Below, piece after piece: positions 57,983-64,000 of a stretch of 64,000 nucleotides of DNA. Each line of letters starts with the position of its first letter. Positions within the stretch are counted from its first letter, which is position 1. The DNA is from an uncultured Lentisphaeria bacterium (lineage in GTDB: Bacteria > Verrucomicrobiota > Lentisphaeria > Victivallales > UBA1829), in contig CAJKAR010000027.1 of the NCBI GenBank assembly GCA_905197955.1, positions 1-64,000 on the forward strand, read 5' to 3'. Under the pieces are notes generated by a model, which did no database searches, was not told where the DNA came from, and saw only the letters and a program-made list of their open reading frames with translations. A program made the position numbers and the translations under genes.

Positions 57983-58010
57983 ATGTTATAATCTTCTTTT
58001 ATTATAACAT
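57983..58010. promoter_or_regulatory. Perfect 10-bp inverted repeat, likely autoregulatory operator
   Basis: ATGTTATAAT (57983-57992), an 8-bp spacer, then ATTATAACAT (58001-58010). It lies 20-47 bp upstream of the regulator's start codon, where a dimeric GntR-type repressor would block transcription. Confidence 0.6.
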
Positions 58011-58104
58011 AAAACCAACTCTTTGTCAAGAGGGAAGTGATGGAAAAAGAATTGAATTTATCTCAAAAATAAAATCGGAAATAAATCGTTTCCACTGCAA
58101 GAAA

Positions 58105-58139
58105 CAGAAAAACCCCTGAAATCGAGAAGAAATCAGGGG
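58105..58139 (-). terminator. Intrinsic terminator after apgM
   Basis: On the minus strand CCCCTGA and TCAGGGG pair (58113-58119 with 58133-58139) and are followed by TTTTTCTG. Confidence 0.75.
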
Positions 58140-58168
58140 CTCTGGTTAAAGCGGCATGATCCGCGAAC

Positions 58169-59389
58169 TCAAAGGTTCTCGATATTCAGCACCTTGCGGA
58201 CGAACTCTTCTCCATGCATAAATCCGAGAGATCCCTTCGGCGCCTCTTTTTCCGAATAGGACTGAACCGAATCAGGAACAATATGCGGTCCGCAAATCGC
58301 CACCGGAACCGGGGTCCTCGTATGAGCACGAAGACGCAGTGGAACCGGATGATCCGGCAGAATTGCAAATGTGACATCCCGTCCGGCAAGAGCCGTCATA
58401 ACAGGCTTGACCACTTTGTTCTCAAAATCGGAAATCGCCTGCATTTTATGAGCAAGATTCCCTTCGTGGGAACACTCATCAATCGCTTCCAGATGAACAT
58501 ACACGAAATCGTGATCTTCAATCGCCTTGACGGCGGCCTCCGCTTTGCCCGCATAGTTGGTATCCAGATATCCGGTCGCCCCCTTCACCGGGATGACATC
58601 CATTCCTGCGCACTTGGCAATTCCGGCAATGACGTCCACAGCCGTAATGACGGCAGCGGTGCGTCCGTCATATTTGCCGGAAAACCCCGGAAATGACGGC
58701 TTGCGTCCGGGACTCCATGGCCAGATCCAGTTGGCAGGGGAATCAGTTCCCTGATTCAGCGGATGCGCCGCAAGGAACTCCGCAGCCTCCGCCATCAGAC
58801 CTTCGACAAAATCGACGGTATACTGTGCCTCCGGCGTTTTCGCTTTGAGCCGAAGTTCGGAAACCGGCATATCCTGCGAAGAATCCGGTTTGAAATAATC
58901 CACCTCCGGAGAAAACTCTTTCCCATGAAGAATCAGCAGATTACGGTAGCTGACCCCGCTGTGAAACGTCACCTTGTCACTGTTGAAACGCTCCGCAAGA
59001 GCATTCATCAGCGCCTCGGCACGCTCCTTGGAAATGTGTCCCGCGGAGTAATCCTTCAAAATGCCGTCCGTAACAGTGACAAGATTGCAGCGCCAGGCAA
59101 TGTCGTCAGGCCCCAGCCGGATCTCCTGACTGGTCGCCTCAATGGGACCGCGTCCGGGATAGTAACTGGCAAGATCATAGCCGAGGACTGACATGTTCGC
59201 AGCATCGGAGGAGGTCGGGAACCCTTCAGGAAGCGTCAGAAACGTTCCGGATGCACCATTCTTCGCGATGGAATCCATGAACGGAGTATCAACGGCCTCA
59301 AGCGGCGTTCTGCCGCCCAGTTCGGCAATGGGCTCATCCGCCATGCCGTCCGCCAGAAAAACAACGGCTTTCCCTTTCAGGCTCTTCAT
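58169..59389 (-). CDS. apgM: Cofactor-independent phosphoglycerate mutase, archaeal (ApgM) type
   Basis: 406 aa. The alkaline-phosphatase-superfamily metal site starts VVFLADGMADEPI. The catalytic Ser is in FPTSSDAANMSVLGYD. Also present are YPGRGPIEATSQ, VHLEAIDECSHEGN and DHPVPLRLRAHTRTPVPV, which supply the remaining metal ligands. It interconverts 3- and 2-phosphoglycerate in glycolysis. Some members of this family are annotated as homoserine kinases, but the motifs here are those of ApgM. It follows khpB on the same strand, 18 bp after its stop. Confidence 0.9.
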   Translation of the reverse strand: MKSLKGKAVVFLADGMADEPIAELGGRTPLEAVDTPFMDSIAKNGASGTFLTLPEGFPTSSDAANMSVLGYDLASYYPGRGPIEATSQEIRLGPDDIAWRCNLVTVTDGILKDYSAGHISKERAEALMNALAERFNSDKVTFHSGVSYRNLLILHGKEFSPEVDYFKPDSSQDMPVSELRLKAKTPEAQYTVDFVEGLMAEAAEFLAAHPLNQGTDSPANWIWPWSPGRKPSFPGFSGKYDGRTAAVITAVDVIAGIAKCAGMDVIPVKGATGYLDTNYAGKAEAAVKAIEDHDFVYVHLEAIDECSHEGNLAHKMQAISDFENKVVKPVMTALAGRDVTFAILPDHPVPLRLRAHTRTPVPVAICGPHIVPDSVQSYSEKEAPKGSLGFMHGEEFVRKVLNIENL

Positions 59390-59407
59390 TTTACAGACTC
59401 CCGCAGC

Positions 59408-60109
59408 TTATTTCTTCAGTGAGACGACAACACTTTTCATGCTTCCGTCGCCGGAACTTTCCGTATGAATATCGCTCTCGTTCTCAAGAGTGATGTGAAT
59501 GATTCTGCGGTCATGGGAATTCATCTTGGGCAGAGTGACGGGTTCCCCCCAGCGGCGTACCTCTTTTGCCGCATCAATGGCCTGCTGGCGAAGAATATCA
59601 TCCTTGCCGTCTTCCTCATCAAAGGAACGCTTTCCGCCTCTGCCGCCGGAACGGCGCTCTCCGCCGCGGCGGGAAGAACGGCCCTCGGAGGAAGAGGGTG
59701 CGTTTTTCGAAGAAGAGGAGTAACCGTCAATATCAATGTAGATCTTCGGGAAATCCTCGGCGCCGTTCTGCATCATGCGGTTCAGAAGGAGCTGGAGACT
59801 TTCGAGCGACTGCCCTTTTCTGCCGATAATGCGTCCGGCATCATTGCTGGAAATGATCAGATTGATTTTCGAGGGACGCTTTTCCGCTTTGACAATTCCA
59901 TCCAATCCCAGATAATCCAGCATGGTGGAAAGAGTTTTGGAGGATTTTTCCACCATTTCATCGGTCACTTCCACCTGCGGACGGCTCTTCCGCTCCGGTT
60001 CCGCGACAGGTTCCCGGTCCTCCGCGACAGGCGCGGCATTTTCCTGATTCACGGGCGGAACGACGGATTCGTTCACAGGTTCCTGATTCTGCATTTCTTC
60101 ATTTTCCAT
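59408..60109 (-). CDS. khpB: RNA-binding protein KhpB/Jag (KH and R3H domains)
   Basis: 233 aa. An acidic, Pro/Glu-rich N-terminal region (1-45) is followed by the Jag-N-like/KH part (about 50-115, KINLIISSNDAGRIIGRKGQSLESLQLLLNRMM) with the RNA-binding GRKG loop. A low-complexity Ser/Arg/Gly linker (about 135-165) comes next, then R3H (AIDAAKEVRRWGEPVTLPKMNSHDRRIIHITLE). The linker between KH and R3H is expanded. It is in the conserved rpmH-rnpA-yidD-yidC-khpB order, 38 bp after yidC. Confidence 0.92.
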   Translation of the reverse strand: MENEEMQNQEPVNESVVPPVNQENAAPVAEDREPVAEPERKSRPQVEVTDEMVEKSSKTLSTMLDYLGLDGIVKAEKRPSKINLIISSNDAGRIIGRKGQSLESLQLLLNRMMQNGAEDFPKIYIDIDGYSSSSKNAPSSSEGRSSRRGGERRSGGRGGKRSFDEEDGKDDILRQQAIDAAKEVRRWGEPVTLPKMNSHDRRIIHITLENESDIHTESSGDGSMKSVVVSLKK

Positions 60110-60146
60110 TTTCTGTTTCTCCTGAAATGAGGTTACTGCGGCTTTC

Positions 60147-61871
60147 TTAGGCTTTTACTTTTCCGGCTGAATTCTTCAGCTCCTGTTCCTCTTTCTGCGC
60201 CGCATATTGACTGAATTTCATCTGCAGTATGCTCAATACGTTGTTCACTGTCCAGTAAAGGGCAAGGCCCGACGGGAAGTTATAGAAAAAGAACAGCATG
60301 ATCACCGGCATATAAAGCATGATCTTCTGCTGCATCGGATCGCCAGCCATCGGCGGCATGATCTTCTGCTGAAGCACCATCAGCAGAGTCGAAATGATAA
60401 TGAACGGATGAAGTCCGATTCCAAATATCGTCGGGCCGACCAGGTCGGGCCGCGACAGGTCCTGCGCCCAGAGAAACGCCACATGACGCAGCTCCACCGA
60501 GGAATCCAGCGTAGAATACAGCGCAATAAACACCGGCAGCTGCAGCAGCATCGGCAAACATCCGCCGAACGGACTCACATTTTCCTTCCGGTACAGTTCC
60601 ATCATCCTCCGGCTGAACTCCTGCTGGTTGTCCTTGTACTTCTCTTTCAGCTCTTTCAGCTGCGGCTGAATCCGCTGCATTCTCCGCATGGACTTGTTCC
60701 CCTTGTGAATCAGCGGCCAGAGAACCAGTTTCACAATCACGGTCAGCAGAATGATCGCCAGTCCGTAAGAGCCGGTCAGATCCTTGAGAAGATTCAGAAG
60801 CTGGAGCATCGGACGGCACAGCGGCTCCAGCCAAGACCAGTAGGCAAGATGAATCGCGTCGCCGGAACTTTCAGGAAGCCCCTTCATCTCGGCAAGAATC
60901 TTGGGCCCGAGATAAAACTGATAGGAAGCCTCAAACGGTTTTCCGGGCTGAATCGCAACGCTGTCGTAAACACCCGCGATTCCGGCCTGCTTGTAGCTGT
61001 CTTTGGAACCGGTTTCACGAATGGTCGGATTTATCAGTTCGCATCCGCCGTCAAACACCGGCGAGCCGGAAAGGAAGGAAAGAAAATACTTGTTGGAAAC
61101 CGCGATCCACTCCAGCGGCTCCGCGGTGACTCCGCGCTGGAACTTCTCCGCTTTTGAGGCAGGATCCACCTTCACAACCTTGCCGGTGGAGGCCAGACAA
61201 TATTCAATCATGTGAATGTCGCGAAGATTATCGTTTGCCAGCGGCTTCAGCGGCGCAAGCGTACCGCCCCAGACGATCAGACGCGGAACACTGACCGGTG
61301 TTTGGGCTGACAACTGAACCCGGCAGTTCAATATATTGGAACGGTCCGTCACAGAGAACGTCTTGACCAGCACCAGATCAACCGTGCCGGCAAAGACTTT
61401 TGTCACAACCAGTTCCTGATCGTTCTTCCGATCAATGCGCACCGACTTCACACCAAGTCCGGGCACCACAACGGAGAGCGGCTCGAATCCGGCGGTCTCG
61501 CGAACAACGATCGGTTTGTTGTCCCCGGTCGTTTTGTGATTCTTCAGGACGATCTCTTCCAGAATTCCCGCGGAATTGAAGAAATAATCGGTGTTTTTCG
61601 TGGAAAGGGAATACGCTTTGGAAACGATCTTCAGGACAGGAACAGGTTCTTTTGTTTTCGCAGGAGCCGCAACGGTCTGAACCGGCTGGACAACCGCGGG
61701 AGATACTGCGGAAATTTTTGAAGCGGCCACTTCCGCCTTCTGCGCAGCCAGCTGCTCCTGCTGGGCCGCAGCGACCTTCTCCGCCTGCCATTTCGGATAG
61801 AAAACGGCCCATCCGAGCAGAACAGCAAGGCAAATTACAATAACGATCACAGTTTCTTTATCGAATTTCAC
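60147..61871 (-). CDS. yidC: Membrane protein insertase YidC
   Basis: 574 aa. There is an N-terminal membrane helix (TVIVIVICLAVLLGWAVFYP), an Ala-rich linker, a large periplasmic beta-sandwich (about 85-345), and the conserved insertase domain from about 365: YGLAIILLTVIVKLVLWPLIHKGNKSMRRMQRIQPQLKELKEKYKDN, GGCLPMLLQLPVFIALYSTL, and NFPSGLALYWTVNNVLSILQ. The Arg in KGNKSMRR-type context and five helices are as expected. It inserts membrane proteins with or without the Sec translocon. Confidence 0.96.
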   Translation of the reverse strand: MKFDKETVIVIVICLAVLLGWAVFYPKWQAEKVAAAQQEQLAAQKAEVAASKISAVSPAVVQPVQTVAAPAKTKEPVPVLKIVSKAYSLSTKNTDYFFNSAGILEEIVLKNHKTTGDNKPIVVRETAGFEPLSVVVPGLGVKSVRIDRKNDQELVVTKVFAGTVDLVLVKTFSVTDRSNILNCRVQLSAQTPVSVPRLIVWGGTLAPLKPLANDNLRDIHMIEYCLASTGKVVKVDPASKAEKFQRGVTAEPLEWIAVSNKYFLSFLSGSPVFDGGCELINPTIRETGSKDSYKQAGIAGVYDSVAIQPGKPFEASYQFYLGPKILAEMKGLPESSGDAIHLAYWSWLEPLCRPMLQLLNLLKDLTGSYGLAIILLTVIVKLVLWPLIHKGNKSMRRMQRIQPQLKELKEKYKDNQQEFSRRMMELYRKENVSPFGGCLPMLLQLPVFIALYSTLDSSVELRHVAFLWAQDLSRPDLVGPTIFGIGLHPFIIISTLLMVLQQKIMPPMAGDPMQQKIMLYMPVIMLFFFYNFPSGLALYWTVNNVLSILQMKFSQYAAQKEEQELKNSAGKVKA

Positions 61872-61907
61872 GATCTACACCCTTTCATGCCGGAACCGTT
61901 ATACGAA

Positions 61908-62159
61908 TTACTTCCGGAATTTCGTTTTTCTGGGAGGAACAGGGTCATAACCGCTGCGGCAGAACGGATTGCATCGGAGAACTCTCCAGATCGTCAGCAG
62001 AGAGCCTTTCACGGCGCCATGCACCCTCAAAGCCTCAAGTCCGTACTCCGAACAGGTCGGAATGAATCTGCAGCACGGCGGAATCAGGGGAGAAAGACAA
62101 GTCCGATAGATCCGGATCAGAAACATCAGGCATTTTGCAGCCGGAGAAATCCGGTTCAG
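61908..62159 (-). CDS. yidD: Membrane protein insertion efficiency factor YidD
   Basis: The conserved core is LIRIYRTCLSPLIPPCCRFIPTCSEYGLEALRVHGAVKGSLLTIWRVLRCNPFCRSGYDPVPP, unmistakably YidD. No ATG, GTG or TTG lies at the usual distance upstream of it. CTG 62157-62159 overlaps the rnpA stop (CTGA) and has GGAG 5 nt upstream; starting there gives 83 aa with the normal 10-15 residue lead. The alternative ATG at 62126 would cut that lead short and has no ribosome-binding site. YidD aids YidC-dependent insertion. Three of its cysteines are near the N-terminal helix. Confidence 0.88.
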   Translation of the reverse strand: MNRISPAAKCLMFLIRIYRTCLSPLIPPCCRFIPTCSEYGLEALRVHGAVKGSLLTIWRVLRCNPFCRSGYDPVPPRKTKFRK

Positions 62160-62548
62160 CTCTTCTCCAACATACCCGCTTTTTTCAAGGTATTCACAAA
62201 CGCGCCTTTGACATCCTGCATTTTCACCTTGAGTATTCCGCGCCGTGGAATCAGGATGATTCCGCATGGAGAAATTTCTCCTGCGGTCAACCGGAAGGCC
62301 TCCCACAGAAGACGCCTCGCCCGGTTTCGCTTCACCGCCCGTTTGTCGAACTTTCTGCTGCATATGATGCCGCACTTCAGCGAAGTGCCGAAAACCCCTC
62401 CGGCCACCAGCATAATAAAATATTGTGCCGTAATGCGCCTCCCACCGTGCTTCACCGAATCAAATTCGCTTTTCAGCTTGATTTTACAATCCGGATCCAG
62501 CCGGAAAGCAGGTCTTTCCGGCAAATTCAGCGTGGAAGGCGTATCCAT
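62156..62548 (-). CDS. rnpA: Ribonuclease P protein component
   Basis: 130 aa from ATG 62548. It shows LKSEFDSVKHGGRR, LVAGGVFGTSLKCGIICSRKFDKRAVKRNRARRLLWEAFR (the RNR motif region that grips RNase P RNA), and a C-terminal PRRGILKVKMQDVKGAF. The open frame extends further upstream, but homology begins near LPERPAFRL. The gene lies 20 bp after rpmH. With the catalytic RNA it matures tRNA 5' ends. Its stop overlaps the start of yidD. Confidence 0.93.
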   Translation of the reverse strand: MDTPSTLNLPERPAFRLDPDCKIKLKSEFDSVKHGGRRITAQYFIMLVAGGVFGTSLKCGIICSRKFDKRAVKRNRARRLLWEAFRLTAGEISPCGIILIPRRGILKVKMQDVKGAFVNTLKKAGMLEKS

Positions 62549-62568
62549 TCTGGCCGACGGTATTTCCG

Positions 62569-62703
62569 TCAGAGAGCGAGTCTCTTCCGGCCTTTCGCAC
62601 GACGACGGGCAAGCACAGCGCGTCCGCCGCGAGTTGCCATTCTGGCTCTGAATCCGCATTTGCGCAGTCTTTTGATTTTCGAAGGCTGATACGTTCTTTT
62701 CAT
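62569..62703 (-). CDS. rpmH: Ribosomal protein L34
   Basis: 44 aa: MKRTYQPSKIKRLRKCGFRA then RMATRGGRAVLARRRAKGRKRL, full length and canonical. GGAAAGGAAACAGAAA precedes the ATG. It heads the rnpA-yidD-yidC-khpB cluster that in many bacteria lies near oriC; dnaA is not visible here. Confidence 0.97.
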   Translation of the reverse strand: MKRTYQPSKIKRLRKCGFRARMATRGGRAVLARRRAKGRKRLAL

Positions 62704-62771
62704 TTTCTGTTTCCTTTCCTCTATACTATGAAATGATGTTTCCGCAAAACAATCTCCGTGCATAAAAACAC

Positions 62772-62790
62772 GGAGTATGAACTATACTCC
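62772..62790. promoter_or_regulatory. Palindrome overlapping the rpmH -10 box
   Basis: GGAGTAT (62772-62778) and ATACTCC (62784-62790) form a perfect 7-bp dyad with a 5-bp spacer. It overlaps the -10 element at 62781-62786, so a bound dimer there would block the promoter. On the plus strand the T-run after it could instead act as a terminator for leftover readthrough. Confidence 0.4.
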
Positions 62791-62808
62791 ATTTTTTGCA
62801 TTTTTCAA
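62781..62808 (-). promoter_or_regulatory. Sigma-70 type promoter of rpmH operon
   Basis: On the minus strand TTGAAA (62808-62803), 16 bp, TATAGT (62786-62781), about 78 bp before the rpmH ATG. Confidence 0.6.
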
Positions 62809-62864
62809 GTCTTCACAAAAAATCTGTCTTATTTTTCGGAAACAGCGGAAATATGACCGGCTTT

Positions 62865-64000
62865 TCACCGAATGTTTTTTCCAGGGTGCGAAGCAAGAGC
62901 TTTCTCCATTTCGCGGATTATGGCATCGGCGAACAATTTGGAAGTGGCGCTGTCCCAGTGCACCGTATCGGCCCAGCCCTTCCGGATGGTTCCCAGCCGG
63001 GAAACGGCAATCGCATACAGATCCACTTCCGGAATTCCTCGTTTTTTCATCACGCCGTCCACAATCCGGTTGTATCTGACAACCCGGTCATTCGCGGGAT
63101 TCTCCAGAACAGGCGTGCCATCCGGCAGATTGTTCCGGACGGGAGTGCAGCGCACCCAGATGAATTTCGTCTCCGGAAAATTCTTCTGGAGAAACTCGGT
63201 CATCTCCAGCATGTTCGGCTCCAGAGACTCCTCCGGACAGCGCCATGCCTGATTCAGATTCCACATGTGCAGGGTCATCGCGTTCCACGAAACAACATCG
63301 TATGGACCATGGGAAAAGACTCCGCGCCATCCCCGTTTCGGATCGGAATTCTCCCCTTTGACGGCATCCTTGCCGAACCAGGTTCCTCCAACCCAGTAAT
63401 CCACATAAGCTCTGCCCTCAAAATGTTTCGTAATATAGCTGCGGTATCCCATCGAAATGGAATCGCCCACAACAAGGATCCGGGGAAGCGAAGGATCTTT
63501 CACATCGGCCTTCTGAATGGTATACTGATCGCCTGTGCAGGTGCGCATCCGGCTGACATTCGGATCGAATCCCTTCGGGAAAAGCGCCTTGTTGTAAATT
63601 TTCAAATTCCGCAGATGGTACGGCTTGACCGCCTGCGTTTTGATTTCACCGAACCGGATAGGTTTGACGGATGGTTTGACGGTATCGGCAAGAATCAGAA
63701 GGAGACCGTCGCGGAAAATCTGCAGCTTCCGATCCTTGACGACGAAAGTATAGCGGTAAAAACGCTTCGCATCCGGCAGAAAATTGCGGTACTCAATGCG
63801 TCCGTCGTTCAAATGGAGCCAGACCGCATTGTAGGAGGGCGGATAGTACCGGAGACAAATTCCGGTCTGTTTCTCCGGATCGGAAAAATCCATCCAGATC
63901 AGATGATCCTTGTCCTTGCCATCTGCCCGGGGATCACGTTTTATTTCAAATTCAATCGTATAATCCTTCTGGTCTCCAAGGACAGACACGGGAATCGTAA
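62865..64000 (-). CDS. SGNH/GDSL-type esterase, truncated by the window edge
   Basis: The frame runs off the right edge without a stop, so the N-terminus is missing; GTG 63989 is internal. The visible 378 residues have an N-terminal LamG/concanavalin-like sandwich (about 1-145) and an SGNH hydrolase domain: block I ILVVGDSISMGY (Ser), VGGTWFG, block III DVVSWNAMTLHMWN (Asn), and the Asp/His pair ADTVHWD. Such enzymes remove acetyl or other ester groups from polysaccharides. It would complement the secreted glycosidases of this window. Confidence 0.82.
   Translation of the reverse strand, partial: TIPVSVLGDQKDYTIEFEIKRDPRADGKDKDHLIWMDFSDPEKQTGICLRYYPPSYNAVWLHLNDGRIEYRNFLPDAKRFYRYTFVVKDRKLQIFRDGLLLILADTVKPSVKPIRFGEIKTQAVKPYHLRNLKIYNKALFPKGFDPNVSRMRTCTGDQYTIQKADVKDPSLPRILVVGDSISMGYRSYITKHFEGRAYVDYWVGGTWFGKDAVKGENSDPKRGWRGVFSHGPYDVVSWNAMTLHMWNLNQAWRCPEESLEPNMLEMTEFLQKNFPETKFIWVRCTPVRNNLPDGTPVLENPANDRVVRYNRIVDGVMKKRGIPEVDLYAIAVSRLGTIRKGWADTVHWDSATSKLFADAIIREMEKALASHPGKNIR

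Overview
The window looks like chromosome of an anaerobic, polysaccharide-degrading bacterium of the PVC group, most likely Lentisphaerota (Victivallis-like). This assignment is inferred, not proven. The clues are two type II pseudopilin-like proteins with an N-terminal FTLIELLVVIAIIAIL-type segment and a C-terminal H-X9-DG motif, each beside a secreted glycoside hydrolase; a sigma-54 regulator; a superoxide reductase / rubredoxin / FprA oxygen-defence operon typical of anaerobes; and a fused SecDF.

Layout. Positions 1-16.7 kb are an AT-richer accessory region: a truncated ORF, two DUF4230-type genes, decayed and broken small genes, a PLD-like protein, a Sir2 deacylase, a double AAA+ ATPase, and diverging from it a four-gene operon. 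That operon (9187-15556) encodes a 162-aa protein, a DnaQ-like exonuclease, a sigma-54 enhancer-binding protein with an unusual N-terminal domain, and a very large tandem DUF262 (GmrS-like) protein. A textbook -24/-12 promoter (TGGCAC-N5-TTGCT, 9075-9090) lies in front of it, so the cassette probably switches itself on through its own activator. This is the best candidate for an undescribed system. The region ends in a chimeric gene junction, an inverted-repeat element and tRNA-Phe/tRNA-Arg.

From 17 to 33 kb the content is mostly housekeeping: mreC/mreD with a secreted partner, a Fur-family regulator with desulfoferrodoxin, FprA and rubredoxin, a DUF2400 protein, rplM-rpsI, argC, coaX, a GspF-like protein, a RicT-like protein and a GH2 beta-galactosidase-type enzyme. 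From 33 to 45 kb lies carbohydrate metabolism: FucU, a 1132-aa secreted clan-A glycosidase with a pseudopilin and a divergent AraC regulator, then LacI, sugar nucleotidyltransferase, NahK-like kinase and UDP-sugar epimerase genes that look like a HexNAc salvage pathway. From 45 to 54 kb are yajC-secDF, an acetyltransferase and a MoxR-DUF58-transglutaminase operon. From 53.6 to 58 kb is a second regulator-pseudopilin-glycosidase module. From 58 to 62.7 kb are apgM and the conserved khpB-yidC-yidD-rnpA-rpmH cluster. A truncated GDSL-type esterase runs off the right edge.

Four genes or gene pairs (13.59, 15.88, 54.78 and 55.56 kb) are each broken by what reads as a one-base contraction of a homopolymer run. 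This suggests that some of the breaks are assembly errors rather than biology. No CRISPR array, complete insertion sequence or rRNA gene was seen.
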